Assembly (NCBI GenBank): GCA_039927975.1
Contig: JBDSTZ010000531.1
Span: 1-12,759 of the forward strand
DNA length: 12,759 nt
Direction: 5' to 3'
Origin: JBDSTZ01 sp039927975
GTDB lineage: Bacteria > Pseudomonadota > Gammaproteobacteria > Burkholderiales > Burkholderiaceae_D
The notes under the pieces are model-generated. The model searched no databases. It worked only from the letters and a program-made list of their open reading frames with translations, and was not told the origin of the DNA. This document shows, in pieces, positions 1-6,713 of the stretch (the first letter of the stretch is position 1; each line of letters opens with the position of its first letter). The position numbers and the translations under genes are program-made.

Positions 1-120
1 GGCCACCGCTTCACCAAGTCGAGCGAGATTGTCCTGACCAATATCGCCAATGGTAAAAACACGGTGAGCGTCCTCAACGCGCGCCAGCAGGAAATGATCC
101 GCGCCGGCGCCATCGACTGA
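1..120 (+). CDS. C-terminal end of an unidentified protein (partial)
   Basis: An open frame runs from the first base to a TGA at 118-120, giving the last 39 residues of a protein whose start lies left of the window. The tail reads GHRFTKSSEIVL..., then a polar stretch (NIANGKNTVSVLNARQQEMI) and ends RAGAID. It looks like a soluble protein end: there is no membrane segment and no motif I recognise. Codon usage is GC-rich like its neighbours. It runs in the same direction as the DUF885 gene that begins 112 bp later, but the gap argues for separate expression. No function can be assigned from this fragment. Confidence 0.6.
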   Translation, partial: GHRFTKSSEIVLTNIANGKNTVSVLNARQQEMIRAGAID

Positions 121-182
121 TCTCCCCTCTTCAACCCGACAAAAGCGCGCAAGCGGCGCGATTGATGCTAATCTGACGCCCC

Positions 183-198
183 GCCGCATGCGTGCGGC
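183..198 (+). other. Small perfect hairpin in the DUF885 leader
   Basis: GCCGCA (183-188) and TGCGGC (193-198) are exact inverted copies around a 4-base loop. The 6-bp stem is mostly GC but is not followed by a T run, so it is not a standard intrinsic terminator. It lies 35 bp before the preferred start codon and covers the alternative ATG at 188, which would hinder initiation there. It may be chance in DNA this GC-rich. Confidence 0.3.
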
Positions 199-232
199 TG
201 CTCCTGTCCCTGTCACTACAAGGCCCAACACA

Positions 233-2164
233 ATGTTGAAAACGAAAATTGCGCTGGCTGTTTTATTGACGAGCTTTGTGCTGGCGCCCGCGGGCGCTGC
301 CAAGCCGAAGAAAAGCAGCACGGCGAGCACCAGCAAGCATGTCGGCGGCAAGGCCAAAGCGGCCGCTAAATCGGTGGCAAAACCGGCGGCCAAATCGGCC
401 AAGGCCGGCAAAGGCAAGGCGGGCAAGGCGGCCGCTGTCGCCGCCGTCGCCGCACCGGAAGTTGCCGCGCCCCGTCCGGCAGCCCCGGCCGAGCGCAAGT
501 CGGACCGCTGGCTCGATTCGCTCAGCATGCAGTTTCTAAACGCGCTGTGGAAGATCGATCCGGACACTGCGATCATCAATGGCAAGTACGACGGCGCCGC
601 CAACCTGGTGGTGCCGAACGCGGCTTCGCGCAACCAGCGCATGGCGTTCACCGCCGAGTGGCTGCAGAAGTTCGGCAAGGTCGACGCGCGCCAGCTGTCG
701 AACAAGCAGCGCACCGACCTCGCCCTGCTGATCGAAAAGCTCGAATCGGACCGCTGGTACCTCACCACCTTCCGCGACTACGAGTGGAACCCGTCGCTTT
801 ACAATATTGCCCAGCCGTTCGACCTGATCCTCGGCACCGAGTACGCCGCCAAGCCGCAGCGCCTGCGCACCATCCTGCGGCGCTTGGCCAACGTGCCGGC
901 CTACTACCAGGCGGCGCAGGCGAGCATCGCCAATCCGACCCACGAGCACACCCAACTGGCGATCGACCAGGCGCCCGGCACCATGACGCTGCTGGCCGAC
1001 CTCGGCAAGGAAGCGCAGGACTCGATCCTGACGGTGCAGGAGAAAGCCATCTTCGCCCAGCGCATCGCCAACGCCGGCGAGGCACTGGTGGGGTATGTCG
1101 ACTTCCTCACCGATCTGGACAAGAAGCAGCAGGCGGCCGGCAACGCCCGCTCCTTCCGCATCGGCAAATCGCTGTACGAGGCCAAGTTCGCCCACGACAT
1201 CCAGTCCGGCAGCACCGCCGAGCAGACCTTCCAGAAGGCGCTGGCCGCGCGCAAAGAATTGCTCACGCGTATGGACGGCCTGGCCGACGAGCTGTGGACC
1301 AAGACCATGGGCACGGCGGCCAAGCCGGCCGACCGCAACAAGAAGATCGGCATGGTGATCGACAGCCTGTCGCGCACCCACGTGAGCCGCGAAAATTTCT
1401 ACGGCGAGATCAGTCGCCAGATTCCGCAGTTGCAGGATTGGGTGATCTCGCACCAGCTGATCAGCCTCGATCCGAAACGGCCGCTGGTGGTGCGCGAGAC
1501 GCCGCTGTATCAGCGCGGCGTGACCATCGCCAGCATCGACGCGCCGGGGCCGTACCGGCCGCAGGACCGGACCTTTTACAATGTGACGCCGCTCGATGGC
1601 TTGTCGCCAGAACAGGCCGAAAGCACGCTGCGCGAGTACAACCAGTGGATGCTGCAGATTCTGAATATTCACGAGGCGATTCCGGGTCATTACGCGCAGC
1701 TGGTGTATGCGAACCGCTCGCCGTCGCTGGTGAAATCGCTGTTCGGCAACGGCGCGATGATCGAGGGCTGGGCCGTGTATGGCGAGCGCATGATGCTCGA
1801 GTCGGGCTATGGCGACAACACGCCGGAGATGTGGCTGATGTATTGCAAGTGGAATCTGCGCAGCGTGACCAATACGCTGCTCGATTACGGTGTGCACGTG
1901 CTGGGCATGTCGGAGGCGGAGGCGATGGATTTGTTGACGCGTCAAGCTTTCCAGAGCCGCAGCCAAGCCGAGGAGAAGTGGCGCCGGGTGCAGCTGAGCT
2001 CAGTGCAGCTGACCAGTTATTTCAGCGGGTATAGCGAGATCATGGAGCTGCGCGAGCAGCGCAAGCAGGCGCTGGGGCCGAAGTTCGTGCTGCGCGATTT
2101 TCATGACCAATTCCTCAGTTATGGCAGCGCGCCGGTGCGGGTGATCAAGGAGTTGATGCAGTAG
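233..2164 (+). CDS. Exported DUF885 family protein, putative zinc metallopeptidase
   Basis: The protein has 643 residues. I place the start at ATG 233 rather than the upstream in-frame ATG 188. The 233 start gives a proper signal peptide (MLKTKIALAVLL..., likely cleaved near residue 23) and has a weak AAGG at 220-223, whereas ATG 188 lies inside a small hairpin and would add a non-signal-like extension. Residues 24-89 form a low-complexity Lys/Ala/Pro/Ser linker (repeats such as AAKS, AKPAAK, GKGKAGK). The enzyme domain fills the rest. It carries the DUF885 signature HEAIPGH (residues 480-486) and, about 25 residues later, MIEGWAVYGE with Glu511, as expected for a zinc site of the HExxH type with a downstream Glu ligand. 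DUF885 proteins are regarded as probable peptidases; the substrate here is unknown. The signal peptide implies action in the periplasm or outside the cell. It appears monocistronic and converges on the next gene. Confidence 0.9.
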   Translation: MLKTKIALAVLLTSFVLAPAGAAKPKKSSTASTSKHVGGKAKAAAKSVAKPAAKSAKAGKGKAGKAAAVAAVAAPEVAAPRPAAPAERKSDRWLDSLSMQFLNALWKIDPDTAIINGKYDGAANLVVPNAASRNQRMAFTAEWLQKFGKVDARQLSNKQRTDLALLIEKLESDRWYLTTFRDYEWNPSLYNIAQPFDLILGTEYAAKPQRLRTILRRLANVPAYYQAAQASIANPTHEHTQLAIDQAPGTMTLLADLGKEAQDSILTVQEKAIFAQRIANAGEALVGYVDFLTDLDKKQQAAGNARSFRIGKSLYEAKFAHDIQSGSTAEQTFQKALAARKELLTRMDGLADELWTKTMGTAAKPADRNKKIGMVIDSLSRTHVSRENFYGEISRQIPQLQDWVISHQLISLDPKRPLVVRETPLYQRGVTIASIDAPGPYRPQDRTFYNVTPLDGLSPEQAESTLREYNQWMLQILNIHEAIPGHYAQLVYANRSPSLVKSLFGNGAMIEGWAVYGERMMLESGYGDNTPEMWLMYCKWNLRSVTNTLLDYGVHVLGMSEAEAMDLLTRQAFQSRSQAEEKWRRVQLSSVQLTSYFSGYSEIMELREQRKQALGPKFVLRDFHDQFLSYGSAPVRVIKELMQ

Positions 2165-2178
2165 GCCTGGGACAGGCC
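2164..2178 (+). other. Hairpin at the end of the DUF885 gene
   Basis: GGCCTG (2164-2169) and CAGGCC (2173-2178) form a perfect 6-bp stem with a 3-base loop, beginning at the last base of the TAG stop codon. No T tract follows, so termination is not shown. It could protect the mRNA 3' end or aid Rho-dependent termination between the two convergent genes. The rest of the 163-bp gap up to 2327 shows nothing else that I recognise. Confidence 0.35.
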
Positions 2179-2327
2179 ACGATCGTTGCGAATCTCGGCC
2201 TGACGGAGATCCGGGGACTGGCGCAGCGGTCGGCTAAGGCCCTTTCCGTCGCCGTGGCGCTGCGGTCCGTAAATACCTTACTTCGAAAAGCAGGCGCACG
2301 CCATGTCGCGCCCGCCATCCTGTCGAC

Positions 2328-3227
2328 CTATCGATCGGCTTGTTTGCGAATCGCCTGCTGATCCTTTTCGGGAATCGCGTTGAGAAACGCCGGGGATGGC
2401 AGCAAGAACCGGAGGTTCGCGGTCGGGATATCAAGCTCGGCCACATACTGGCGCATGCCGATATAGAGCTTCTGTTGGTCCGCCGATAGCACCGACGAGT
2501 TTGGATACATCCCGTCCCACGGCGCATCGGCGAGCAGCGTCGTGATTTTCCCGTCTTTGCCGAGCGACACCAGCCTATCCCAGAGCGTGACGAGCGCGCT
2601 GCCGTCACGGCGCACGGCAACGCTGAAGGGGGCCCCGGGCAATGGTATGACGCTTGATGCTTGCCAATGGACATCCTGACTCGGCCGGGCGATGCGGACG
2701 ATGGATCCCCTGCCGACCGGCATCCCTTTGAGATGGACGCCGTGCGCCAAACCTTCGATCGCATGAATCCCATCCGCGAGGACGAAGAACTCGACGACCT
2801 GGTGATCGGATATCTTGTAGTTTTGCTGACCGTCGGCGCTGAACCAATACAGCGCGGCGCCGAACTCGCCTTGATTGAAGGCCACTAGCCAGCCGTCGTC
2901 GACGGCGAAAAATGCGGAAGCACGGCGAAATTTATCCGCCTGCGGCGTGAAGTCTGGCCGCTCGCCCTTGGCCGCTTGCTCGCGTCCCTTCAGTTGGGCA
3001 TGAATCTGACCAGCCTCTGCGACGACGCGCCATTCATGCCGGGAGTAATTGGCGGCGTACGACCATACCGCGCGGTCGCCGCGGCTCGTCTCTGGTGGAA
3101 CCGATATGTCCTGCCAGCGCGTGACATCGTCCGGAAATTCCGCGTTGGCCGCTTGCGCATTGAACCCGGCGGCGAGCATGGCGATCAGGACAAGGCGGAT
3201 CAGAGCGGTCATGGCAGTGAGCGGCAT
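2328..3227 (-). CDS. Secreted protein of unknown family
   Basis: The ORF has 299 residues (ATG at 3227, TAG at 2328-2330). An in-frame ATG at 3212 (residue 6) is an equally possible start; neither has a clear ribosome site. The N-terminus is a classic Sec signal peptide: a hydrophobic segment (ALIRLVLIAMLAAGF) followed by AQAANA, with cleavage likely near residues 25-30. The mature part is rich in short beta-like stretches with aromatic/Gly pairs (for example DDGWLVAF, GAALYWFSADG, GSALVTLWDRLVSLGKDGKI, QKLYIGMRQYVAELD), which suggests a beta-propeller or NHL/SMP-30-like fold. That is an impression from sequence texture, not a family match. I see no catalytic motif. It converges with the DUF885 gene and has its own promoter-like sequence upstream at 3290-3318. 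Confidence 0.75.
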   Translation of the reverse strand: MPLTAMTALIRLVLIAMLAAGFNAQAANAEFPDDVTRWQDISVPPETSRGDRAVWSYAANYSRHEWRVVAEAGQIHAQLKGREQAAKGERPDFTPQADKFRRASAFFAVDDGWLVAFNQGEFGAALYWFSADGQQNYKISDHQVVEFFVLADGIHAIEGLAHGVHLKGMPVGRGSIVRIARPSQDVHWQASSVIPLPGAPFSVAVRRDGSALVTLWDRLVSLGKDGKITTLLADAPWDGMYPNSSVLSADQQKLYIGMRQYVAELDIPTANLRFLLPSPAFLNAIPEKDQQAIRKQADR

Positions 3228-3289
3228 GCCGCTGGTAAGTGAAGAGTCCCACGACGTTCATTTGTCGCATCAAGCGGGAAATTGCACTT

Positions 3290-3318
3290 AGCGTAACTGA
3301 AGCAGGGAATATTGTCTA
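3290..3318 (-). promoter_or_regulatory. Possible sigma70 promoter for the secreted protein at 2328-3227
   Basis: On the minus strand, TAGACA (3318-3313, five of six matches to TTGACA) is followed after exactly 17 bases by TACGCT (3295-3290, three of six matches to TATAAT). Transcription would start near 3283, leaving a leader of about 55 bases before ATG 3227. The first three bases of the -35 box are the TAG stop of the small upstream ORF. The -10 match is weak, so this is a candidate only. Confidence 0.35.
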
Positions 3319-3501
3319 ATACGAACGCGACCGCGACAAATGCGTCGCGCTGGCATTGTCGCGCGCATCCTTGCTGCGGAATTCCTCGTCGGCCAGCACG
3401 CCGGATTTTTCATCGTCGTGCCGCTCGCGTTCAACGCGTTCGCGTTCGACTTCGCGGTCCAGCCGGGTGCCGGAGGAATTGCTGTTTGGTGTGGGTTTCA
3501 T
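3316..3501 (-). CDS. Small, highly charged hypothetical protein (61 residues)
   Basis: This ORF runs from ATG 3501 to TAG 3316-3318 in the 361-bp gap between two larger minus-strand genes. An AAGG lies six bases before the ATG, a reasonable ribosome site. The product is almost entirely hydrophilic: a Ser/Thr/Pro/Asn-rich start (MKPTPNSNSSGTRL), a charged centre of Arg/Glu repeats (REVERERVERERHDDEK), and a polar tail ending LSRSRSY. There is no membrane segment, signal peptide, Cys or known motif; it is probably disordered or a single charged helix. The Arg/Glu run is encoded by three near-tandem copies of CGCGTTC on the plus strand (3426-3447), so it may have expanded by slippage. The opposite strand is also open here, which lowers certainty. 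I cannot assign a role. Confidence 0.45.
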   Translation of the reverse strand: MKPTPNSNSSGTRLDREVERERVERERHDDEKSGVLADEEFRSKDARDNASATHLSRSRSY

Positions 3502-3588
3502 GGCGCGCCTTGCAAGGTTGAGTGGATGCGCGATCAGTATCCGGCCACCAGTGCGCGGCCTCTGTTCGTTTGCCCACCTAAGGCGCGA

Positions 3589-5028
3589 TTAAGGCTGCAC
3601 CGAGATGATCGCGCGCCGATACGCCACCAGTTTCGGATTGCCGTCGTCCTCGACCTGCAGAATCACATGCAGCCGCGCCGCCTGTTTCAGATTCGGGATC
3701 GTCAGCGTCAGCGCCTCGCCGCTGGTCGCGCTCAGTTGCACGTCCTTGAGCGCGCGAACATCGCTGCCGGCTTCCTCGTAGATCGACCACGACAACGCGA
3801 GCTTGTTGCCGTCCGGGTCGGAGGTGCCGGCGGCCGACAGGCTCAGGGTAGTGTTCGGCCTGGCCATCAGCGCGATCACTTTCTTGCTGCGATCGCCATT
3901 GAGCACCGCGAGCGGATTATGGTTCGCCTTGTCGTAGGCCGGCGCCACGCACCAGTCCATGCGCGCCGCGAAATCATTCTGGAAATGCTCGCGCCAGCGC
4001 CAGACGGTGGCCTGGTCGCTGCATTCGCGCACACCGGAAGAGGCGCTCACGCAATCGCGGCTGTCGCTGGTGTTGGTCCAGATCCGGCGCGTTTCGCCAT
4101 AAGCCTGGAAGAGCGCGTAACGCCCGCCCCAGCCGCCGTAGGACGGGTCCACGCTCCAGCCCAGGCCGTTATCGATCAAGCCCAGGAAGGATGGCGTGTC
4201 GCCCTCCATGATGTAAGCGAACTGCGGGTACAACGCACCGAGCGCGCCATGGTTGCTGCGGATGTGTTTTTCGAGCCAGGGATGGTCGACCATGTCCATC
4301 AGGTGGCCAGAGCCGTTCTTGTAGAAGCGGTCGCCGCTGATGCCGGTCCAGGTGGCGCGCCAGTATTCGGCGGGACTGGTCGGGTTGCTCGGCGAGACGA
4401 TCCAGAACAGCGCTGGAAATTCACGCCGCATCCACTGGCCGGCATCGTCCTGGTCGGAAATCGAATAGACCTTCAACTTGGCGATCAGCCTGGCCATTTC
4501 TTCCGGCGTGCGGCGCGCGCGCGCATCGGACAGGGCTTGCGCCAGGGTGTTCGAGCCGCCCCAGACCGTCACCCACAGCGGGCGCGCGTCGGCCTTGTCG
4601 GCGGCCGCCAGCAACAATTGCGAGCCGGCCGTGGTCTTGCCGCTGCCCACCGCCGCCATGCCGAAGGCGGTTTGGCCGGTGGCTGTGACGGCGAGCAATT
4701 GCTCCTTGCTGGGAAAACCGGGCTCATGAATCAGCAGATTGTCGCGCACCTCGGCGTAGGCGTCGAGCTGGCGGCGGATCAGGTCTTCGCGCGGCTTTTC
4801 CCTCAGAAAGGTGGAGGTGGTGGCGACCAGGCCTTCGATGTCGTACTGGTTGGCATACACCAGGAAGCGCACCATCGATTCCTCATCGTCGGGCTCGTTG
4901 GCGATATCGGTGAGGACGAACACCCTTTCCTTGCTGATTGGCGCGGTTCGGGCCGGGGCGGCGGATGAGATAGCGCTATCAAAGATGAGCGACAGGCAGG
5001 CGAACAGGATCAACGACGTCAAACGCAC
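3589..5028 (-). CDS. Secreted nucleoside-hydrolase-like protein (DUF1593 / Sde182 type)
   Basis: I choose GTG 5028 as the start (479 residues). GAGG lies six bases upstream of it, and the product then opens with a clean signal peptide (MRLTSLILFACLSLIFDSAI...SSAAPA). The same frame extends to a TTG at 5070, which has a poorer context. The N-terminal domain carries the DUF1593 signature LTDIANEPDDEES (residues 39-51), an acidic cluster resembling the calcium-binding aspartates of nucleoside hydrolases. Later conserved-looking blocks are WVTVWGGSNTLAQAL and GDTPSFLGLIDNGLGW. The last ~90 residues (ARPNTTLSLSAAGTSDPDG to the end) look like the beta-sandwich C-terminal domain found in Sde182-type proteins. 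Relatives occur in polysaccharide-degrading bacteria, but the reaction is not firmly established. It lies 85 bp downstream of tatC on the same strand. It has no twin-arginine motif, so it is probably Sec-exported and only a neighbour of tat. Confidence 0.88.
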   Translation of the reverse strand: MRLTSLILFACLSLIFDSAISSAAPARTAPISKERVFVLTDIANEPDDEESMVRFLVYANQYDIEGLVATTSTFLREKPREDLIRRQLDAYAEVRDNLLIHEPGFPSKEQLLAVTATGQTAFGMAAVGSGKTTAGSQLLLAAADKADARPLWVTVWGGSNTLAQALSDARARRTPEEMARLIAKLKVYSISDQDDAGQWMRREFPALFWIVSPSNPTSPAEYWRATWTGISGDRFYKNGSGHLMDMVDHPWLEKHIRSNHGALGALYPQFAYIMEGDTPSFLGLIDNGLGWSVDPSYGGWGGRYALFQAYGETRRIWTNTSDSRDCVSASSGVRECSDQATVWRWREHFQNDFAARMDWCVAPAYDKANHNPLAVLNGDRSKKVIALMARPNTTLSLSAAGTSDPDGNKLALSWSIYEEAGSDVRALKDVQLSATSGEALTLTIPNLKQAARLHVILQVEDDGNPKLVAYRRAIISVQP

Positions 5029-5094
5029 GGGTGGCCTCGGAACGGGCGCAGCGAGAAGGAAGCCGTTCAACGTGTCGAACGGCCGGTGAGATTT

Positions 5095-5100
5095 ATTATA
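5095..5100 (-). promoter_or_regulatory. Perfect -10 hexamer upstream of the DUF1593 gene
   Basis: TATAAT occurs on the minus strand in the tatC-DUF1593 gap, within a short AT-rich island in GC-rich DNA. It lies 66 bases before the GTG start. No acceptable -35 box is found 16-18 bases upstream. The island is flanked by two direct copies of AACGGCCGG (5079-5087 and 5101-5109 approximately), each containing the self-complementary CGGCCG. Together this could be an activator-dependent promoter, so the DUF1593 gene may be expressed apart from tatABC. Confidence 0.35.
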
Positions 5101-5113
5101 AACGGCCGGACGC

Positions 5114-5869
5114 TCAGGCCGGCTCTTCCGGCGCCTGGGTCACCTTGACGAAAATCGGCGCGACCAGCAGGCCGAGCTCGAACAGCAGACACATCGGCAA
5201 GGCCAGCGACAGCTGGCTGACGACGTCGGGCGGCGTCACGATGGCGGCCACCACGAAGGCGCCGACCAGCGCGTACGGGCGGATTTCGCGGAATTTCTCC
5301 ACGCTGACGATCCCCATGCGCACCAGGATCACGATCACCACCGGCACCTCGAAGGTGGCGCCGAAGGCCAGGCACATCGACATCACGAAATCGAGGTAGT
5401 TTTCGATGTCCGGCATGACGGCGATCGAGGTCGGCGCGAAGTCGCTGATGAACTTGAAGGCGCGGCCGAACACCAGGAAATAGCAAAACGCCACCCCGGC
5501 CATGAACAGGCCCGACGAGGAAATCACCAGCGGCAGCACCAGGCGCTTTTCGTGGCTGTACAGGCCCGGCGCGATGAAGGCCCAGACCTGGTAGAACACC
5601 CACGGCAGCGCGAGGATGAAGGCCAGCACCAGCGTCACCTTGAGCGGCACCATGAAGGGCGCGATCACGCCGGTGGCGATCATCTTCGAGCCGGGCGGCA
5701 AGGCGGCGATCATCGGGTGCGCGATGAAGTCGTAGATCCGGGCCGGGCCCGGCCACAGCATCAGGCCGACGCAAATGATGGCGATGCCGATGCAGGCTTT
5801 GACCAGGCGGCTGCGCAGCTCGATCAGGTGCGAGATGAAGGTCTCTTCGCCCGCGGTTTGTTCAGTCAT
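5114..5869 (-). CDS. tatC: Sec-independent protein translocase subunit TatC
   Basis: At 251 residues it has the usual TatC length. TatC is the six-helix inner-membrane core of the twin-arginine translocase; with TatB it binds RR signal peptides of folded proteins. Visible hallmarks are the cytosolic N-terminal helix FISHLIELRSRL (11-22, including the conserved Glu17), PWVFYQVWAFIAPGLYSHEK (89-108), Glu174 in AFGATFEVPV, and TPPDVVSQ (212-219). Six hydrophobic segments can be counted. It is the third gene of tatABC, starting 12 bp after the tatB stop. The ribosome site is weak, which suggests translational coupling to tatB. No terminator is evident after it; a 6-bp CGGCCG pairing in the following gap has no T run. 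Confidence 0.97.
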   Translation of the reverse strand: MTEQTAGEETFISHLIELRSRLVKACIGIAIICVGLMLWPGPARIYDFIAHPMIAALPPGSKMIATGVIAPFMVPLKVTLVLAFILALPWVFYQVWAFIAPGLYSHEKRLVLPLVISSSGLFMAGVAFCYFLVFGRAFKFISDFAPTSIAVMPDIENYLDFVMSMCLAFGATFEVPVVIVILVRMGIVSVEKFREIRPYALVGAFVVAAIVTPPDVVSQLSLALPMCLLFELGLLVAPIFVKVTQAPEEPA

Positions 5870-5881
5870 GATGGTCGCGGT

Positions 5882-6367
5882 TTATGAAAAGAATGAGGAA
5901 GGCTGGCTGGCTTGGGGCCGGTATTTTTTGACGCGCGCGGCGCCCGAGACGATGCGCGTTTTGGTGCCATGGCGCTGCTTGTACCAGCCCGGCACCGCCG
6001 AATTGCGCATCAGCTTTTTGCGGCGGAAGTCGCGCGCCTTGCGCTCAAGATCGCTCACGCTGACATTCGACACCATCGCCGGATGGTCGCGCCACGCCCC
6101 TTCCACATCGTCGCGCGTCTCGGCGATCGAGTCCTCGACCGACTGCTTGATCGATTGCGCGGTCTCCTGCACGTTTTTCTGCAGATTGCGCAGCTCGTCG
6201 AGTTCGATCTCGCGGCTGACTTCGGCCTTGACATCGTGCAGGTAGCGCTGGGCGCGGCCGTACAGGCTGCCCGCCATGCGCGCCACCCTCGGCAGCTTTT
6301 CAGGGCCGATGACGATCAGCGCGACGACGCCTATGATCGCCAGTTTGGAGATGCCAAGATCGATCAT
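5882..6367 (-). CDS. tatB: Sec-independent protein translocase subunit TatB
   Basis: The protein has 161 residues. It has one N-terminal transmembrane helix (MIDLGISKLAIIGVVALIVI), then the hinge GPEKLP (21-26), an amphipathic helix (RVARMAGSLYGRAQRYL) and a long charged, probably helical region (EVSREIELDELRNLQKNVQE...), typical of TatB. TatB works with TatC as the receptor for twin-arginine signal peptides at the inner membrane. Position 8 is Lys where the E. coli protein has Glu; I believe this is common in betaproteobacterial TatB, but I could not check it. The C-terminal 50 residues are basic and low in hydrophobics. It starts 21 bp after tatA and precedes tatC by 12 bp. Confidence 0.95.
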   Translation of the reverse strand: MIDLGISKLAIIGVVALIVIGPEKLPRVARMAGSLYGRAQRYLHDVKAEVSREIELDELRNLQKNVQETAQSIKQSVEDSIAETRDDVEGAWRDHPAMVSNVSVSDLERKARDFRRKKLMRNSAVPGWYKQRHGTKTRIVSGAARVKKYRPQASQPSSFFS

Positions 6368-6388
6368 GGGGCGCTCAGGCGGCGTGCA

Positions 6389-6622
6389 TCACGATTTGGT
6401 TTTTTCTTTGGTCTCGACGTCGATGATGCCCTTGTCGACCACCTGGGCAGGCGGCGGCGCGGTGGGCGCAGGACCCTTGTCTTCCTCGCCCTTGATGCCG
6501 TCCTTGAAGCCCTTGACGGCCTTGCCGATGTCGCCGCCCATATTGCCGAGCTTCTTGGTGCCGAAGATCAGTACCACGACCACCAGCACGATCACCCAGT
6601 GCAACCAGCTACCTGTACCCAT
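6389..6622 (-). CDS. tatA: Sec-independent protein translocase subunit TatA
   Basis: At 77 residues it has the expected TatA size. A short N-terminal transmembrane helix (WLHWVIVLVVVVLIF, 6-20) is followed by FGTKKL (20-25) and the amphipathic helix GNMGGDIGKAVKGFKDGIKG. The tail is acidic and Pro-rich (KGPAPTAPPPAQ). TatA oligomers form the membrane-weakening or pore element recruited by TatBC. A strong ribosome site, AAGGAG, stands six bases before the ATG at 6622. This is the best Shine-Dalgarno of the three tat genes, fitting the high TatA:TatB:TatC ratio cells need. It is separated from hinT by 91 bp holding a possible promoter. Confidence 0.96.
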   Translation of the reverse strand: MGTGSWLHWVIVLVVVVLIFGTKKLGNMGGDIGKAVKGFKDGIKGEEDKGPAPTAPPPAQVVDKGIIDVETKEKTKS

Positions 6623-6675
6623 AACAGACTCCTTGTGGCCGACATGGCCTGATGTTGATTAAAACAGATGCGGTC

Positions 6676-6704
6676 AGTATACGCGATGCCCGACCCGCGT
6701 GCAG
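6676..6704 (-). promoter_or_regulatory. Possible promoter for tatABC
   Basis: The 91-bp gap between hinT and tatA is the widest in the minus-strand run from the methyltransferase gene to tatC. On the minus strand it has TATACT (6681-6676, five of six matches to TATAAT), with CTGCAC 17 bases upstream (6704-6699), a poor -35. Transcription would begin near 6669, about 47 bases before the tatA ATG. CGCGAT/ATCGCG inverted copies (6682-6687 and 6708-6713) flank the -35 side. I infer an internal promoter that separates tat expression from the his operon. Confidence 0.35.
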
Positions 6705-6713
6705 ATTATCGCG

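Noticed and set aside
536..1966. A 476-codon open frame on the minus strand, and a 495-codon plus-strand frame, across the DUF885 gene
   Set aside because: Both are out-of-frame shadows of the GC-rich DUF885 gene. Their translations are His/Arg/Ala-rich with no domain, and the DUF885 frame has the recognisable HEAIPGH motif.
2164..2178. The hairpin after DUF885 as an intrinsic terminator
   Set aside because: The stem is good but there is no following T run, so I list it only as a hairpin.
2234..2773. A 179-codon minus-strand frame overlapping the secreted-protein gene
   Set aside because: It is shifted relative to the gene with the signal peptide, is Arg/Ser/Cys-rich, and has no plausible start context.
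3340..4968. A 542-codon plus-strand open frame opposite the DUF1593 gene
   Set aside because: It is the complement of a GC-rich gene with a clear signal peptide and family signature. The plus-strand product is Arg/Ala/Gly/His-rich and without motifs. Only its first ~175 bp lie outside a known gene, opposite the small charged ORF.
5079..5109. CGGCCG...CGGCCG pairing after tatC as a terminator
   Set aside because: The stem is only 6 bp with a loop of about 16 bases and no T tract. The sequence is better described as a direct repeat around a TATAAT element.
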